DNA from: Microvirga ossetica
GTDB lineage: Bacteria; Pseudomonadota; Alphaproteobacteria; Rhizobiales; Beijerinckiaceae
DNA length: 64,000 nt
Assembly (NCBI RefSeq): GCF_002741015.1
Contig: NZ_CP016616.1
Location: forward strand, 1,471,501-1,535,500
Reading direction: 5' to 3'
The notes below the pieces were generated by a model. That model did not search any database. It saw only the letters and a program-made list of their open reading frames with translations, and was not told the origin of the DNA. The position numbers were made by a program, and so were the translations under genes. Shown piece after piece: positions 43,912 to 53,238 of this stretch (position 1 is its first letter; each line of letters opens with the position of its first letter).

Positions 43912-44721
43912 ATGCCCGCCAGACATTTAGGCCACACTCCGCCCGAGCGAGCCAACGAGCTGTTCGACAAAATCCTTGCGACCTCAGACGGTGCAGCCAA
44001 GACGCGCGAGCGTCTGCTGACGGATCTGAGAGACGAGCTGGAACTTCTTGCCAATCTGCAGGAGCAGCACCTGTTTCCGATCCTGCAGAAGCATGGGATG
44101 CAGGATCTGCTGGACGGCGCCATAAGCGACAACAAGGAGACCGGATCGCGTCTTGCTGAACTGGACGCGATGCCGAAGAACGGCAGCGAGTTTCTCGGCA
44201 AAGTCGACGAGTTGAGGCGCACCTTCCAGAAGCACATCCGCGACGACAGGAAGGAGCTTCTTCCGGCGATCCTTCAGGTTCTCAGCGCGGAAGAAGCCCA
44301 GGCGGTGGCGGATAAGGTCGAGGACGAGGTGGCAAGCTTCGACGAAGCGAGAGAGCCCGAGCTCGACGGGCAGGCTCACGATCTCCGGACGGTGCCCGAG
44401 GGCGTGGTCGAAATCATTCATGCGGGAACGGAAAGTGCCCAAGCCGTGACCTTCGGCGTGCACGACATTTCCCGGGAATGCCTTCGCATGTCGCATAGGC
44501 GCCTGCAGACCAACATCGATGGCTGGACCAGACTCTCGCAGTGCCGATCCCTGCAGGATCTCGCAACCGTGCAGATCTCGCTCCTCCAGGATAACCTTGA
44601 GCAGACTCTCAGCAACGGCGCGCGCCTCGCGGATCTTGCCGTTCAGCTCACCGAAACAACCGCCTGGAAAGCTGCGCCTGGAGCCCAGAAGACAACACCG
44701 CATTCCCGGGACTTCGCCTGA
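43912..44721 (+). CDS. Degenerate hemerythrin-like domain fused to a phasin-like domain
   Basis: A 269-residue protein with two parts. Residues 1-145 follow a HHE hemerythrin four-helix layout (ELFDKILATSDGAAKTRERLLTDL; LANLQEQHLFPILQKHG; FQKHIRDDRKELLPAIL). Several expected iron ligands are absent: the helix-1 His (here PPERANELF) and the His/Glu of helix 2 (ELLANLQEQ where ELxxHxxxEE is usual). Residues 155-250 resemble a phasin (EIIHAGTESAQAVTFGVHDISRECLRMSHRRLQTNI; DLATVQISLLQDNLEQTLSNGARLADLAVQL). ATG 43912 follows AAGGAACG. Probably not an oxygen carrier; perhaps a granule-associated stress protein. Confidence 0.7.
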   Translation: MPARHLGHTPPERANELFDKILATSDGAAKTRERLLTDLRDELELLANLQEQHLFPILQKHGMQDLLDGAISDNKETGSRLAELDAMPKNGSEFLGKVDELRRTFQKHIRDDRKELLPAILQVLSAEEAQAVADKVEDEVASFDEAREPELDGQAHDLRTVPEGVVEIIHAGTESAQAVTFGVHDISRECLRMSHRRLQTNIDGWTRLSQCRSLQDLATVQISLLQDNLEQTLSNGARLADLAVQLTETTAWKAAPGAQKTTPHSRDFA

Positions 44722-44827
44722 ACGGCATCCCGGAGCGTCGCAGCAGCGGATCTGCTGCGCCTGAACGTCGATGGACAGCCTCAGTGGGGGGCCTATATCA
44801 GACCTGTCCCCCACCGAGGCACGTTTC

Positions 44828-45067
44828 ATGCCCGAGATAGACGAAGAGCCGGCTGACGACCTGGAAGATTTCGAGGCCACGGGAAAGGTCAATTTCCGCG
44901 ACTATCCCAGTTCCGGCCTCGTGGTCATCGCGGCCCTCAGTTCGGGGCTCGGCTTCATGCTGTACAAATGGCTGGGCCGGAAGCGCCGGGCGGGACAGGC
45001 CGGACCCGCCGATGGCGAGACGAACGCTCCTACAGTTACCGAGGAGCCCGGCAGCAAGTCGTCCTGA
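44828..45067 (+). CDS. Small single-pass membrane protein
   Basis: A 79-residue hypothetical protein. An acidic N-terminus (MPEIDEEPADDLEDFEATG) is followed by one hydrophobic helix (SSGLVVIAALSSGLGFMLYKW) and a basic GRKRRAG stop-transfer, then a hydrophilic tail. The positive-inside rule predicts an outside acidic N-terminus. It lies 106 bases after the hemerythrin-phasin gene. No family recognised. Confidence 0.6.
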   Translation: MPEIDEEPADDLEDFEATGKVNFRDYPSSGLVVIAALSSGLGFMLYKWLGRKRRAGQAGPADGETNAPTVTEEPGSKSS

Positions 45068-45165
45068 GCCGGGCCGGAAACGGCTCCAACTTTTCCTTAC
45101 GTGCTGCAGCGCACTGTCTTCCTGGTCAACCGAGGGTACTCTTCGGACATTAACAGGAGGTTCAC

Positions 45166-45246
45166 GTGGCACACGGTGCTATTTCCTTCGTTCTCGGCAT
45201 TATCGCTCCCGTCGCCCTGGTGAGCTGGCTGCTCGTTCTGCACTGA
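45166..45246 (+). CDS. Putative 26-residue membrane peptide
   Basis: A GTG-started frame of 26 codons preceded by a near-perfect Shine-Dalgarno AACAGGAGG with five-base spacing. The product is one hydrophobic helix (SFVLGIIAPVALVSWLLVL) with only a short MAHGAI lead and a His end, fitting a small membrane peptide. No homology can be judged by eye. The strength of the ribosome-binding site is the main argument. Confidence 0.5.
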   Translation: MAHGAISFVLGIIAPVALVSWLLVLH

Positions 45247-45514
45247 GATGCAGGGGCAGCGAACGCCTCCTTCTGCCCGGCTGGCGATGACGACCCTCGA
45301 GGTCGGAGATTAATCTGAAAATCGGAATTCAGCCCTGCTTCCGTAACGGAGCGTTTACGTTTCGGGAGCAGGCTCGTGAGGTGCCTGACTGGCACGGTCC
45401 TCCCTCGATGGTCGCGAGCGCGGCCCACCTAGAGCGCCAACGGATGGGGCGCTCTTTCTTTGACCGCTCCACCGGGCAGCGCATCGAAACCTCTCCAGCC
45501 TCCGGCCGAATCCC

Positions 45515-46204
45515 TCATCCCCCAACCCATCGCCTTTTCGAGGCGTCGAGATGGATCCGCATCGCCGCCTGCGCCAGAAGCGAGTCCGATGCCTCCAGCG
45601 CGGCGTAGACCGCCTCATGTTCCGCAAGCGCTGCGCGCCAGCTCTCGCGGCTGTCGAACCGGACGCTGAGATGGCTCGAAATCGGGCTATGGCGCTCGTC
45701 GAAGAGATCGCGAACGATCCGCAGGAGCACCGAATTGCCGGACAGGCCCGCAAGAATCAGGTGGAACTGGCGATCCTGATCGAGCGGATCGCGTCCCTTC
45801 GCGATATCGGCCCGCATCGCCACGATCGTCGTCTGAACGGCGTCGAGGCCCTCGCGGGTCATCCGTGCGCAGGCCAAGGCGACGACCGTTCCCTCGATGG
45901 CCGCCCGCGCATCCATCAGCTCCGACGGACTTTCCCCCATCGACCGCGTCAGGCTCTCCGGCCGCTCCTCCGGCATGCAGACATAGATTCCGGAGCCGGA
46001 CCGGATCTCGACGCTGCCGTCGATCTCGAGCGCGATGAGCGCTTCCCTTAAGGAGGGACGCGAGACGCCAAGCTGCTGGGCGAGATCCCGCTCAGCGGGA
46101 AGGCGGTTGCCGGGCGGAAAGGCCCCTTCGTGGATCAGGCCTCGAATGCGGTCAGCCAGATGCTGATAGAGACGCCTGGGCTCCATTGGCTTGACCTGCG
46201 ACAT
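45515..46204 (-). CDS. GntR family (FadR-type, FCD domain) regulator
   Basis: A 229-residue regulator with a winged helix (LPAERDLAQQLGVSRPSLREALIALE, typical of PdhR/LldR-like members) and an FCD domain (DRQFHLILAGLSGNSVL; AEHEAVYAALEASD). The start MSQVKPMEPRRLYQH is at 46204. It diverges from the third sugar ABC transporter. Two copies of a PdhR/LldR-like operator lie between the two starts, so it very likely regulates both. Confidence 0.92.
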   Translation of the reverse strand: MSQVKPMEPRRLYQHLADRIRGLIHEGAFPPGNRLPAERDLAQQLGVSRPSLREALIALEIDGSVEIRSGSGIYVCMPEERPESLTRSMGESPSELMDARAAIEGTVVALACARMTREGLDAVQTTIVAMRADIAKGRDPLDQDRQFHLILAGLSGNSVLLRIVRDLFDERHSPISSHLSVRFDSRESWRAALAEHEAVYAALEASDSLLAQAAMRIHLDASKRRWVGG

Positions 46205-46228
46205 AGAACGGCAATCCGACCACTCTAG

Positions 46229-46353
46229 AATTGGCCTGACCATAGGCTTCCACTTCGAACCTTGCAATGAACGATAAGCGCTTTTCCTGTGCCTTGACCG
46301 AACGGTCATTCGGGCCTTATTCCTATTGACGCTTGAATTGGCCTGACCAATTT
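46229..46353. promoter_or_regulatory. Two GntR (PdhR/LldR-type) operators in a divergent promoter
   Basis: Site A at 46229-46244 is AATTGGCCTGACCATA. Site B at 46336-46352 is AATTGGCCTGACCAATT, an almost perfect palindrome. Read in reverse, B gives ATTGGTCAGGCCAAT, one base from the PdhR/LldR consensus ATTGGT-N3-ACCAAT. The sites flank the regulator start and the transporter start respectively. Confidence 0.65.
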
Positions 46354-46413
46354 CAACATCGTCAGAACCCTGCTTAGAACGGGGCCATTCTGAATAATCG
46401 GGAGGGAAGAAAC

Positions 46414-47153
<740 letters not shown>

Positions 47154-47154
<1 letters not shown>

Positions 47155-48203
47155 TGAGCGAACTCTCCCCGGCAACCGGCACCGAAACGGACACCTTTTC
47201 GAATGTGGGGCGCACACGCTGGTGGCGTCGCGGATTCTTCGCAAGCCAGACCGCCTATGTCGCGGCAGCTCTCATCGCGATCATGATCGTGATGTCCTTC
47301 CTGAGCTCGGCCTTTCTCAGCCCGGGCAACCTGGCGAACGTCGCCAAGAACTTCTCCTTCGTCGGCATCGTGACGCTCGGCGTTACGCTGGTGATCGTCA
47401 CCGGCGGCATCGATCTGTCCGTCGGCTCGACCATGGCGCTCTCGGCCATCACCTGCGCCATCGTCATGCAGGCATTGAGCGGCACGGTCTTCGACGGCAT
47501 TCCGCTCGCCGGCATGATCGTCTCGCTCGGCGCCGGTCTCGGTGTGGCGCTGCTGATCGGCCTTGCCAACGGCCTGCTGATCGCACGCGTTGGCTTGTCA
47601 CCCTTCGTGACGACGCTCGGCATGCTCTCCATCGTGCGTGGCCTCGCCTATGCGGTCACCGAGGGGCGCGGACAGGCGCCGACCGGTCCCGATGTGGATC
47701 TCTTCTACGGTATCACCGACGGCAATCTCGCCGGCATTCCTGTCGCCGTCATCTATCTGCTCGTGCTCGCCGCGATCATGGGCGTGGTCCTTCATCACAC
47801 GGCGTTCGGACGCCACGTCTTCGCGCTCGGCGGCAACGAAAAGGCTGCGGCGCTGACCGGCATCGCCGTGGAGCGGGTGAAGATCGCCGTCTATGCGATC
47901 TCCGCACTCGCCGCGGGCTTTGCCGGCATCCTGATGGTGGGCTGGCTCGGCTCGGCCCCGGCCAATCTGGCCACGGGTTACGAACTGACGATCATCGCCG
48001 CGGCTGTCATCGGCGGCGCCAACCTCAACGGCGGCATCGGCGGACCGGCGGGCGCGGTGATCGGCGCTCTTCTCATCGAGGTCATCCGCAACGGGCTCGT
48101 GCTCGCGGGCATCAATGCGTATTGGCAGATCGTGCTGGTCGGCGCGATCATCATCCTCGCGGTCCTCGTCGACCGCCTGCGGACGCTGCGCATGACATCT
48201 TGA
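47154..48203 (+). CDS. Sugar ABC transporter permease (FrcC/RbsC-like)
   Basis: A 349-residue CUT2 permease (VTLVIVTGGIDLSVGSTMAL, TGYELTIIAAAVIGGANLNGGIGGPAGAVIGALLIEVIRNGL) with about ten helices. Its ATG shares the A of the ATPase TGA stop (TGATG). Confidence 0.92.
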
Positions 48204-48317
48204 ACGCCGTTATCGGAGGCGGAACGCTCGCGCCTCGACAGCGGATCCAGAAAACCGGTCGGCAGAAGCCGGTCACGAGACCCCAGCCATGGGGCCGCAA
48301 TCACCCAGGAGGACGAC

Positions 48318-49253
48318 ATGATGAAACGCCTGATCCTTGCCGCCGTCGCCGTTGCGGCGCTGACCGCTCCCGCAGCGGCTCAGACCCTCAAGTTCGCCAT
48401 CGTTCCGAAGGCGATGAACAACCCCTATTTCGACCTCTCCCGCGACGGCTGCATCAAGCGCGCGAAGGAACTCGGCAACATCGAATGCATCTACAAAGGC
48501 CCTGTCGAGCATGAGCCGGCAAGCCAGGCGCAGATCATCCAGGATCTGATCAGCCAGAAGGTCGACGGCATCGCCATCTCCGTCTCGGATGCAGCAGCAG
48601 CCGTGCGCGTGATCAAGGCTGCGCGCGATGCCGGCATTCCGGTCATCACCTTCGATGCCGATGCCCCCGCCTCCGCGCGCCAGGCGCATGTAGGCACCGA
48701 CAACCGCGCCATGGGGCGCGCGCTCGGCGAGGAGCTCCTGAAGCTGCGGCCGGAGGGTGGCAAATACGCCATGGTGTCCGGCGGTCCTGCCGCCGCCAAC
48801 CTGAAGGACCGCGTCGAGGGCGTGCGCGATGCGTTGAAGGGATCCAAGTGGACGGAAGTGTCCGGCTCTCCCACCTATTGCAACGACGATCTCGCACTCG
48901 CCGTGCAGCAGATGCAGGACCTGAAGACCGCCAATCCGGACCTCGCCGCCATCGTTCCCGTCGGCGGCTGGCCGATGTTCGTTCCCGAGGCCTACAAGAG
49001 CTTCGTGAACAAGAACAAGAGCGCCATGGACCAGGGCAAGTTCTCGCTCGTGGTAGCGGATACCCTGAAGGTGCAGCTCGAGCTCCTGCGCGACGGCTAT
49101 GCCAATGCGCTCGTCGGCCAGCGCCCCTACGAGATGGGCGAGAAGGCCATGGACATCCTGCTGCAGCTCAAGAAGGGCGAGAAGGTCCAGGACATCATCT
49201 ATGCCGGCATCGACCGGGTGACGAAGGACAATGTCGGATCGATGCTGAAATAA
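48318..49253 (+). CDS. Sugar-binding periplasmic protein (RbsB/FrcB-like)
   Basis: A 311-residue periplasmic binding protein of family 1 with a signal peptide (residues 1-21, TAPAAAQ). Motifs are FAIVPKAMNNPYFDLSRDGC, DAAAAVRVIKAARDAGIPVITFDADAPASARQAHVGTDN and IVPVGGWPMF. It has extra Cys pairs (GCIKRAKELGNIEC). A 114-base gap separates it from the permease, with a CAGGAGGAC site at the start. A strong terminator follows. Substrate unknown. Confidence 0.92.
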   Translation: MMKRLILAAVAVAALTAPAAAQTLKFAIVPKAMNNPYFDLSRDGCIKRAKELGNIECIYKGPVEHEPASQAQIIQDLISQKVDGIAISVSDAAAAVRVIKAARDAGIPVITFDADAPASARQAHVGTDNRAMGRALGEELLKLRPEGGKYAMVSGGPAAANLKDRVEGVRDALKGSKWTEVSGSPTYCNDDLALAVQQMQDLKTANPDLAAIVPVGGWPMFVPEAYKSFVNKNKSAMDQGKFSLVVADTLKVQLELLRDGYANALVGQRPYEMGEKAMDILLQLKKGEKVQDIIYAGIDRVTKDNVGSMLK

Positions 49254-49273
49254 GCTGCCCTCGCGCAACGACG

Positions 49274-49310
49274 ACGTCCCGGAAAGAGTCATCTTCCGGG
49301 ACGTTTTCTT
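49274..49310 (+). terminator. Rho-independent terminator of the third sugar transporter operon
   Basis: Perfect 11-base stem ACGTCCCGGAA / TTCCGGGACGT, followed by TTTCTTTT. Confidence 0.88.
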
Positions 49311-49337
49311 TTGCGTGCATGGGAGCGGCTGTTTCGT

Positions 49338-50249
49338 TCACCGGCCCGACGCGGTTCGCAATGCGCTGAACGTGTAGATGGCAAGAGCGATCCAGATCAG
49401 ACCGAAGGCGATTGCATCGATCCATCCGAAGGCCTCGCCATAGACCAGAACGCCAAGTGCGAGCTGACCCGACGGCGCGAGATATTGCAGCAGCCCGACG
49501 GTCGAAAGCTTAAGGCGCTGGGCCGCAGCGGCGAACCAGATCAGCGGCGCTGCCGTGCTCAAGCCCGTCAGGACGAGAAGCAGATCGAGGCCCACATCGC
49601 CTCTGAACATGACGGAGGTGCCATCCACAAAAGTGAGGACCAGATATCCCAGCGCCAGGGGCGCGAGCAGCAGCGATTCGATGCAGAAGCCGATGAGAGG
49701 GGCGACCGGCACGATCTTCCTGACGAGACCATAGCAGCCGAAGCTGCAGGCGAGCGCCAGCGCCACCCAGGGCATCTCGCCGGACGCGACGGCCAGGGTG
49801 AGCACCCCGATTCCCGCAAGCAGGCAGGCCGCGATCTGCATCGGATTCAGCCGTTCGCGGAGAAACAGCACGCCCAGCACGACATTGATGAGCGGGTTGA
49901 TGAAATAGCCGAGGCTCGTCTGGACGAGATGGCCCGAGTTCACGGCCCAGATATAGATGAGCCAGTTGATGGCGATCAGCCCGGCGGAGACGGACAGCAA
50001 CAGAACCCGCTGGCGCGAGGCGAAGGCCTCGGCGAGCTTGTCCCCCTGCCGGAAAGCGGCAATCAGGCCGAGCGCGAAGACGCTCGCCCAGACGATGCGA
50101 TGCGCCAGGATCTGCAGGGTGGGCACGGATGTGAGAAGCTTGAAGTGGAGCGGCACGGCCAAGCCCCACATGAAGAACGCCGCCAGAGCATAGAGGACGC
50201 CGCTGCTCGCACGACGCGCCTCGACAGCGTCCTGTTCCGATCCTACCAC
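49338..50249 (-). CDS. rarD: RarD-type EamA transporter
   Basis: A 303-residue inner-membrane protein with about ten helices of the RarD branch of the DMT superfamily (GVLYALAAFFMWGLAVPLHFKLL, AHRIVWASVFALGLI, LGYFINPLINVVLGVLFLRERL, LQYLAPSGQLALGVLVYGE). RarD members are putative permeases linked to chloramphenicol sensitivity; the substrate is not known. Confidence 0.93.
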   Translation of the reverse strand: MVGSEQDAVEARRASSGVLYALAAFFMWGLAVPLHFKLLTSVPTLQILAHRIVWASVFALGLIAAFRQGDKLAEAFASRQRVLLLSVSAGLIAINWLIYIWAVNSGHLVQTSLGYFINPLINVVLGVLFLRERLNPMQIAACLLAGIGVLTLAVASGEMPWVALALACSFGCYGLVRKIVPVAPLIGFCIESLLLAPLALGYLVLTFVDGTSVMFRGDVGLDLLLVLTGLSTAAPLIWFAAAAQRLKLSTVGLLQYLAPSGQLALGVLVYGEAFGWIDAIAFGLIWIALAIYTFSALRTASGR

Positions 50250-50501
50250 GATATCCGCCCCCGCATCCCCGATCCCGGCGCTCCGCCGCCGAGCGTCCCG
50301 ACGCGCCCGTTTCCTAGTTCAATCGACGGGCAAGAGATACCCTGCGGAAGAGGGAATCCTGTCAGTACCTCCACGCTGCGAAGGCGCTAAGACTGGACGC
50401 GCGGCAGAATATGACGTGATGGCTGGAGCGTGGCGTAATCAAGCTGACCGACACTCCTTAATCAGGAAACCTCGAACCTGCGAGAGCCAATTGTCCGGGA
50501 A

Positions 50502-50578
50502 TGGTACAGCCGCCCCGGCTCGAACGGGGGACCCCCAGATCCACAATCTGGTGCTCTAACCAACTGAGCTACGGCTGC
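50502..50578 (-). tRNA. tRNA-His (GTG anticodon)
   Basis: Cloverleaf on the minus strand: acceptor GCAGCCG pairing with CGGCTGT, D stem GCTC/GAGC, anticodon stem CCAGA/TCTGG around TTGTGGA (anticodon GTG), T stem CCCCG/CGGGG with loop TTCGAGC, encoded CCA. The base before position 1 is T and position 73 is A, so the usual G-1:C73 pair is missing. Confidence 0.97.
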
Positions 50579-50647
50579 ACGTGAGGCAGGGTGTAATCGC
50601 CTGGGCTGGCAATTTCAAGACCTCTTTGGCCTCCGATGGCCCGAAAT

Positions 50648-50677
50648 GACGCGGCGGGCCCGAAGGCCCGCCGCGTC
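50648..50677 (-). terminator. Hairpin after tctC
   Basis: Perfect 13-base stem GACGCGGCGGGCC / GGCCCGCCGCGTC with a CGAA tetraloop, 23 bases past the tctC stop. It lacks a clear T run on that strand, but stem strength suggests termination. Confidence 0.65.
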
Positions 50678-50699
50678 TCATGCTCAAGCTTGGAGAAGC

Positions 50700-51674
50700 T
50701 TATTCGGCGGTGGCGCCGGCAGCCTTGAGGACCGGGGTCCAGCGGGCGACCTCGCTCTCGACGAGCTTCTGCAAGCCGTCAGGGGTCCGTTCCGCGGCGG
50801 TCGGCAGGACGCCGCCGAGGTCGAGAAGACGCTTCTTGGTGTTCTCGTCGTCGAGGGACTTCATCAGCGCGTCGCTGAGCTTCTTGACCACGTCGGGCGG
50901 GGTGCCCTTGGGCGCGAAGACGGCGTTCCAGGCGCTGACCTCATAGCCGTCGAGGCCGGCTTCCTTGGTGGTCGGCACGTTCGGCAGGACCGGGGAACGC
51001 TCGGGCGTCGCGATGGCGAAGGCCTTGATGTTGTTGCCCTGGATCTGCGGGGCCACGTTGACGATCTGGTCGGTCATGAAGTCGACCGTGTTGCCCATCA
51101 GGTCGTTGAGAGCCGGACCCGTGCCGCGATAGGCGACCATGGTCGGCTTCACCTTGACCACGGAGTTGAAGAAGATGCCCGTGGAATGGGAGACCGAGCC
51201 CACGCCCGCATGGGCCATGTTCACCTTGTCGCCATTGGCCTTCAGATAGGCGAGGAAGCCCTTCAGGTCGTTGGCCGGGAAGTCCTTCTTGGCCACGATC
51301 ACGATCGGCGTGCCGGCGGCCACGCCGATGGGCGCGAAGTCCTTGGCCGGGTCGTATTTCAGGTTCGGGTAGAGAGCCGGCGCGGCGCCGTGGGTGCCCA
51401 TGTGGCCCATCATGATGGTGTAGCCGTCCGGCTGCGATTGGGCGGCGCGAGTGATGCCCGTGGTGCCGCCGGCGCCGGCGACGTTTTCGATCACGATCTG
51501 CTGGCCGAGGGTGCGGCTCATGTGGTCGCTGACGATGCGGGCGATCACGTCGGTCGGGCCGCCGGCTGCGAAGGGCACGATCATGGTGATCGGACGGGTC
51601 GGATAGTTTTGAGCCTGAGCGCCCGTTGCGGCCAAGCCGGCGACTGCGGCAAGAGCCAGTACAACTTTTTTCAT
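50700..51674 (-). CDS. tctC: Tripartite tricarboxylate transporter binding protein (TctC/Bug family)
   Basis: A 324-residue periplasmic binding protein with a signal peptide (residues 1-21). Bug-family motifs are NYPTRPITMIVPFAAGGPTDVIAR, IVIENVAGAGGTTGI and MGHMGTHGAAPALY. It captures citrate or other carboxylates for TctAB. Last gene of tctB-tctA-tctC, 61 bases after tctA. Confidence 0.93.
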   Translation of the reverse strand: MKKVVLALAAVAGLAATGAQAQNYPTRPITMIVPFAAGGPTDVIARIVSDHMSRTLGQQIVIENVAGAGGTTGITRAAQSQPDGYTIMMGHMGTHGAAPALYPNLKYDPAKDFAPIGVAAGTPIVIVAKKDFPANDLKGFLAYLKANGDKVNMAHAGVGSVSHSTGIFFNSVVKVKPTMVAYRGTGPALNDLMGNTVDFMTDQIVNVAPQIQGNNIKAFAIATPERSPVLPNVPTTKEAGLDGYEVSAWNAVFAPKGTPPDVVKKLSDALMKSLDDENTKKRLLDLGGVLPTAAERTPDGLQKLVESEVARWTPVLKAAGATAE

Positions 51675-51735
51675 CAGTTTTCCTCCCAGAAAAGGTTATG
51701 GCCTTACATGTGGGCAAGGCAGGGTCGAAGGCAAG

Positions 51736-53238
51736 CTACTCCGTGAACACCTCGTCCCTTCCCTTCCGGATGGAAGGCAGGAGAGCGATCACAAGTAGGA
51801 TAGCGGCAACGGCGAGCAGGCCCCCGCTGACGGGATGGGTGATGAAGGTCTCCATCGACCCGCGCGAGATGATGAGCGCACGACGCAGGTTCTCTTCCAT
51901 CAGCTTGCCGAGCACGAAGCCGAGCAGCAGCGGCGCCGGCTCGAAGCCGAACTTGATCAGCACGTAGCCCACGAACCCGAACAGCCCGATGAACATCACA
52001 TCGGTCGGCAGCGAGTTGATCGAGTAGATGCCGATGCAGCAGAACATCAGGATCGCCGGGAACATCAGGCGGTACGGCACCTTCAGGAGCCGCACCCACA
52101 TGCCGACCAGCGGCAGGTTGATCACGAGCAGCATCAGGTTGCCGACCCACATCGAGGCGATCATGCCCCAGAACAGGGTCGGGTTCTTGGTCATCACCTG
52201 GGGTCCGGGAATGATGCCGTGGATGGTCATCGCACCCACCATCAGCGCCATCACCGCATTCGGCGGAATGCCGAGCGTCAGGAGCGGGATGAACGAGGTC
52301 TGCGCGCCGGCATTGTTGGCGCTCTCGGGCCCGGCCACGCCCTCGATCGCGCCGCGCCCGAAGCGGCGCGGATCCTTGGCGAGCTTCTTCTCGAGCGTAT
52401 AGGAGGCGAACGGCCCGAGCACCGCGCCGTTGCCGGGCAGGATGCCGAGGATCGCGCCGATGACGGTACCGCGCAGCACGGGCTTGTAGGACTGCTTGAA
52501 GTCCTCCTTGTTCGGCAGAAGCCGGCCGATGGCCTGGCGCACGACGTCGCGATGTTCGGTATGGTCGAGGTTGCGCATGATCTCGGCGATGCCGAAAATG
52601 CCCATGGCGAGCACCGCGAAGTCGATGCCGTCCGCCAGGAACGGCAGGCCGAAGGTCATGCGCTCCTCGCCGGTCTCGAGGTCGGTGCCGACGGTGGAGA
52701 GAAGTACGCCGACCAGGATCATGGCGATCGCCCGCAGGATCGAACCGCGCGCGAGCACCACGGCAAAGACCAGGCCCATGACCATGAGCGAGAAATACTC
52801 GGTCGGGCCGAAGACCAGCGCCAGCTTGGTGAGCGGAGCGCCGAGCGCCGCGATGACGAGGGTCGCCACGGTGCCGGCGAAGAACGAGCCGATGGCCGCG
52901 ATGCCGAGCGCCACGCCGGCGCGGCCCTGGCGCGCCATCTGGTGGCCGTCGAGCGCGGTGACCACGGAGGTCGCCTCGCCGGGAATGTTGACCAGGATCG
53001 CCGTGGTCGAGCCGCCGTATTGTGCGCCGTAATAGATGCCGGCGAGCATGATCAGCGCGCCGGTGGGATCGAGCCCGAAGGTGATCGGCAGTAGCATGGC
53101 GATGGTGGCGATGGGCCCGACGCCGGGCAGCACGCCGATCAGCGTGCCGACGAGGCAGCCGAGGAAGGCAAGGCCGAGATTCTGCAGGCTGAGCGCGACG
53201 CCGAAGCCGAGGCTCAGGTTGGAGAAGAAATCACCCAT
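51736..53238 (-). CDS. tctA: Tripartite tricarboxylate transporter large permease TctA
   Basis: A 500-residue membrane protein with about 11-12 helices. TctA signature segments are LGVLPGVGPIATIAMLLPIT, AGIYYGAQYGGSTTAILVNIPGEATSVVTALDGHQMARQGRAG and GPESANNAGAQTSFIPLLTLGIPPNAVMALM (shown in part). Its ATG overlaps the tctB stop by one base (TGATG). Confidence 0.96.
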   Translation of the reverse strand: MGDFFSNLSLGFGVALSLQNLGLAFLGCLVGTLIGVLPGVGPIATIAMLLPITFGLDPTGALIMLAGIYYGAQYGGSTTAILVNIPGEATSVVTALDGHQMARQGRAGVALGIAAIGSFFAGTVATLVIAALGAPLTKLALVFGPTEYFSLMVMGLVFAVVLARGSILRAIAMILVGVLLSTVGTDLETGEERMTFGLPFLADGIDFAVLAMGIFGIAEIMRNLDHTEHRDVVRQAIGRLLPNKEDFKQSYKPVLRGTVIGAILGILPGNGAVLGPFASYTLEKKLAKDPRRFGRGAIEGVAGPESANNAGAQTSFIPLLTLGIPPNAVMALMVGAMTIHGIIPGPQVMTKNPTLFWGMIASMWVGNLMLLVINLPLVGMWVRLLKVPYRLMFPAILMFCCIGIYSINSLPTDVMFIGLFGFVGYVLIKFGFEPAPLLLGFVLGKLMEENLRRALIISRGSMETFITHPVSGGLLAVAAILLVIALLPSIRKGRDEVFTE

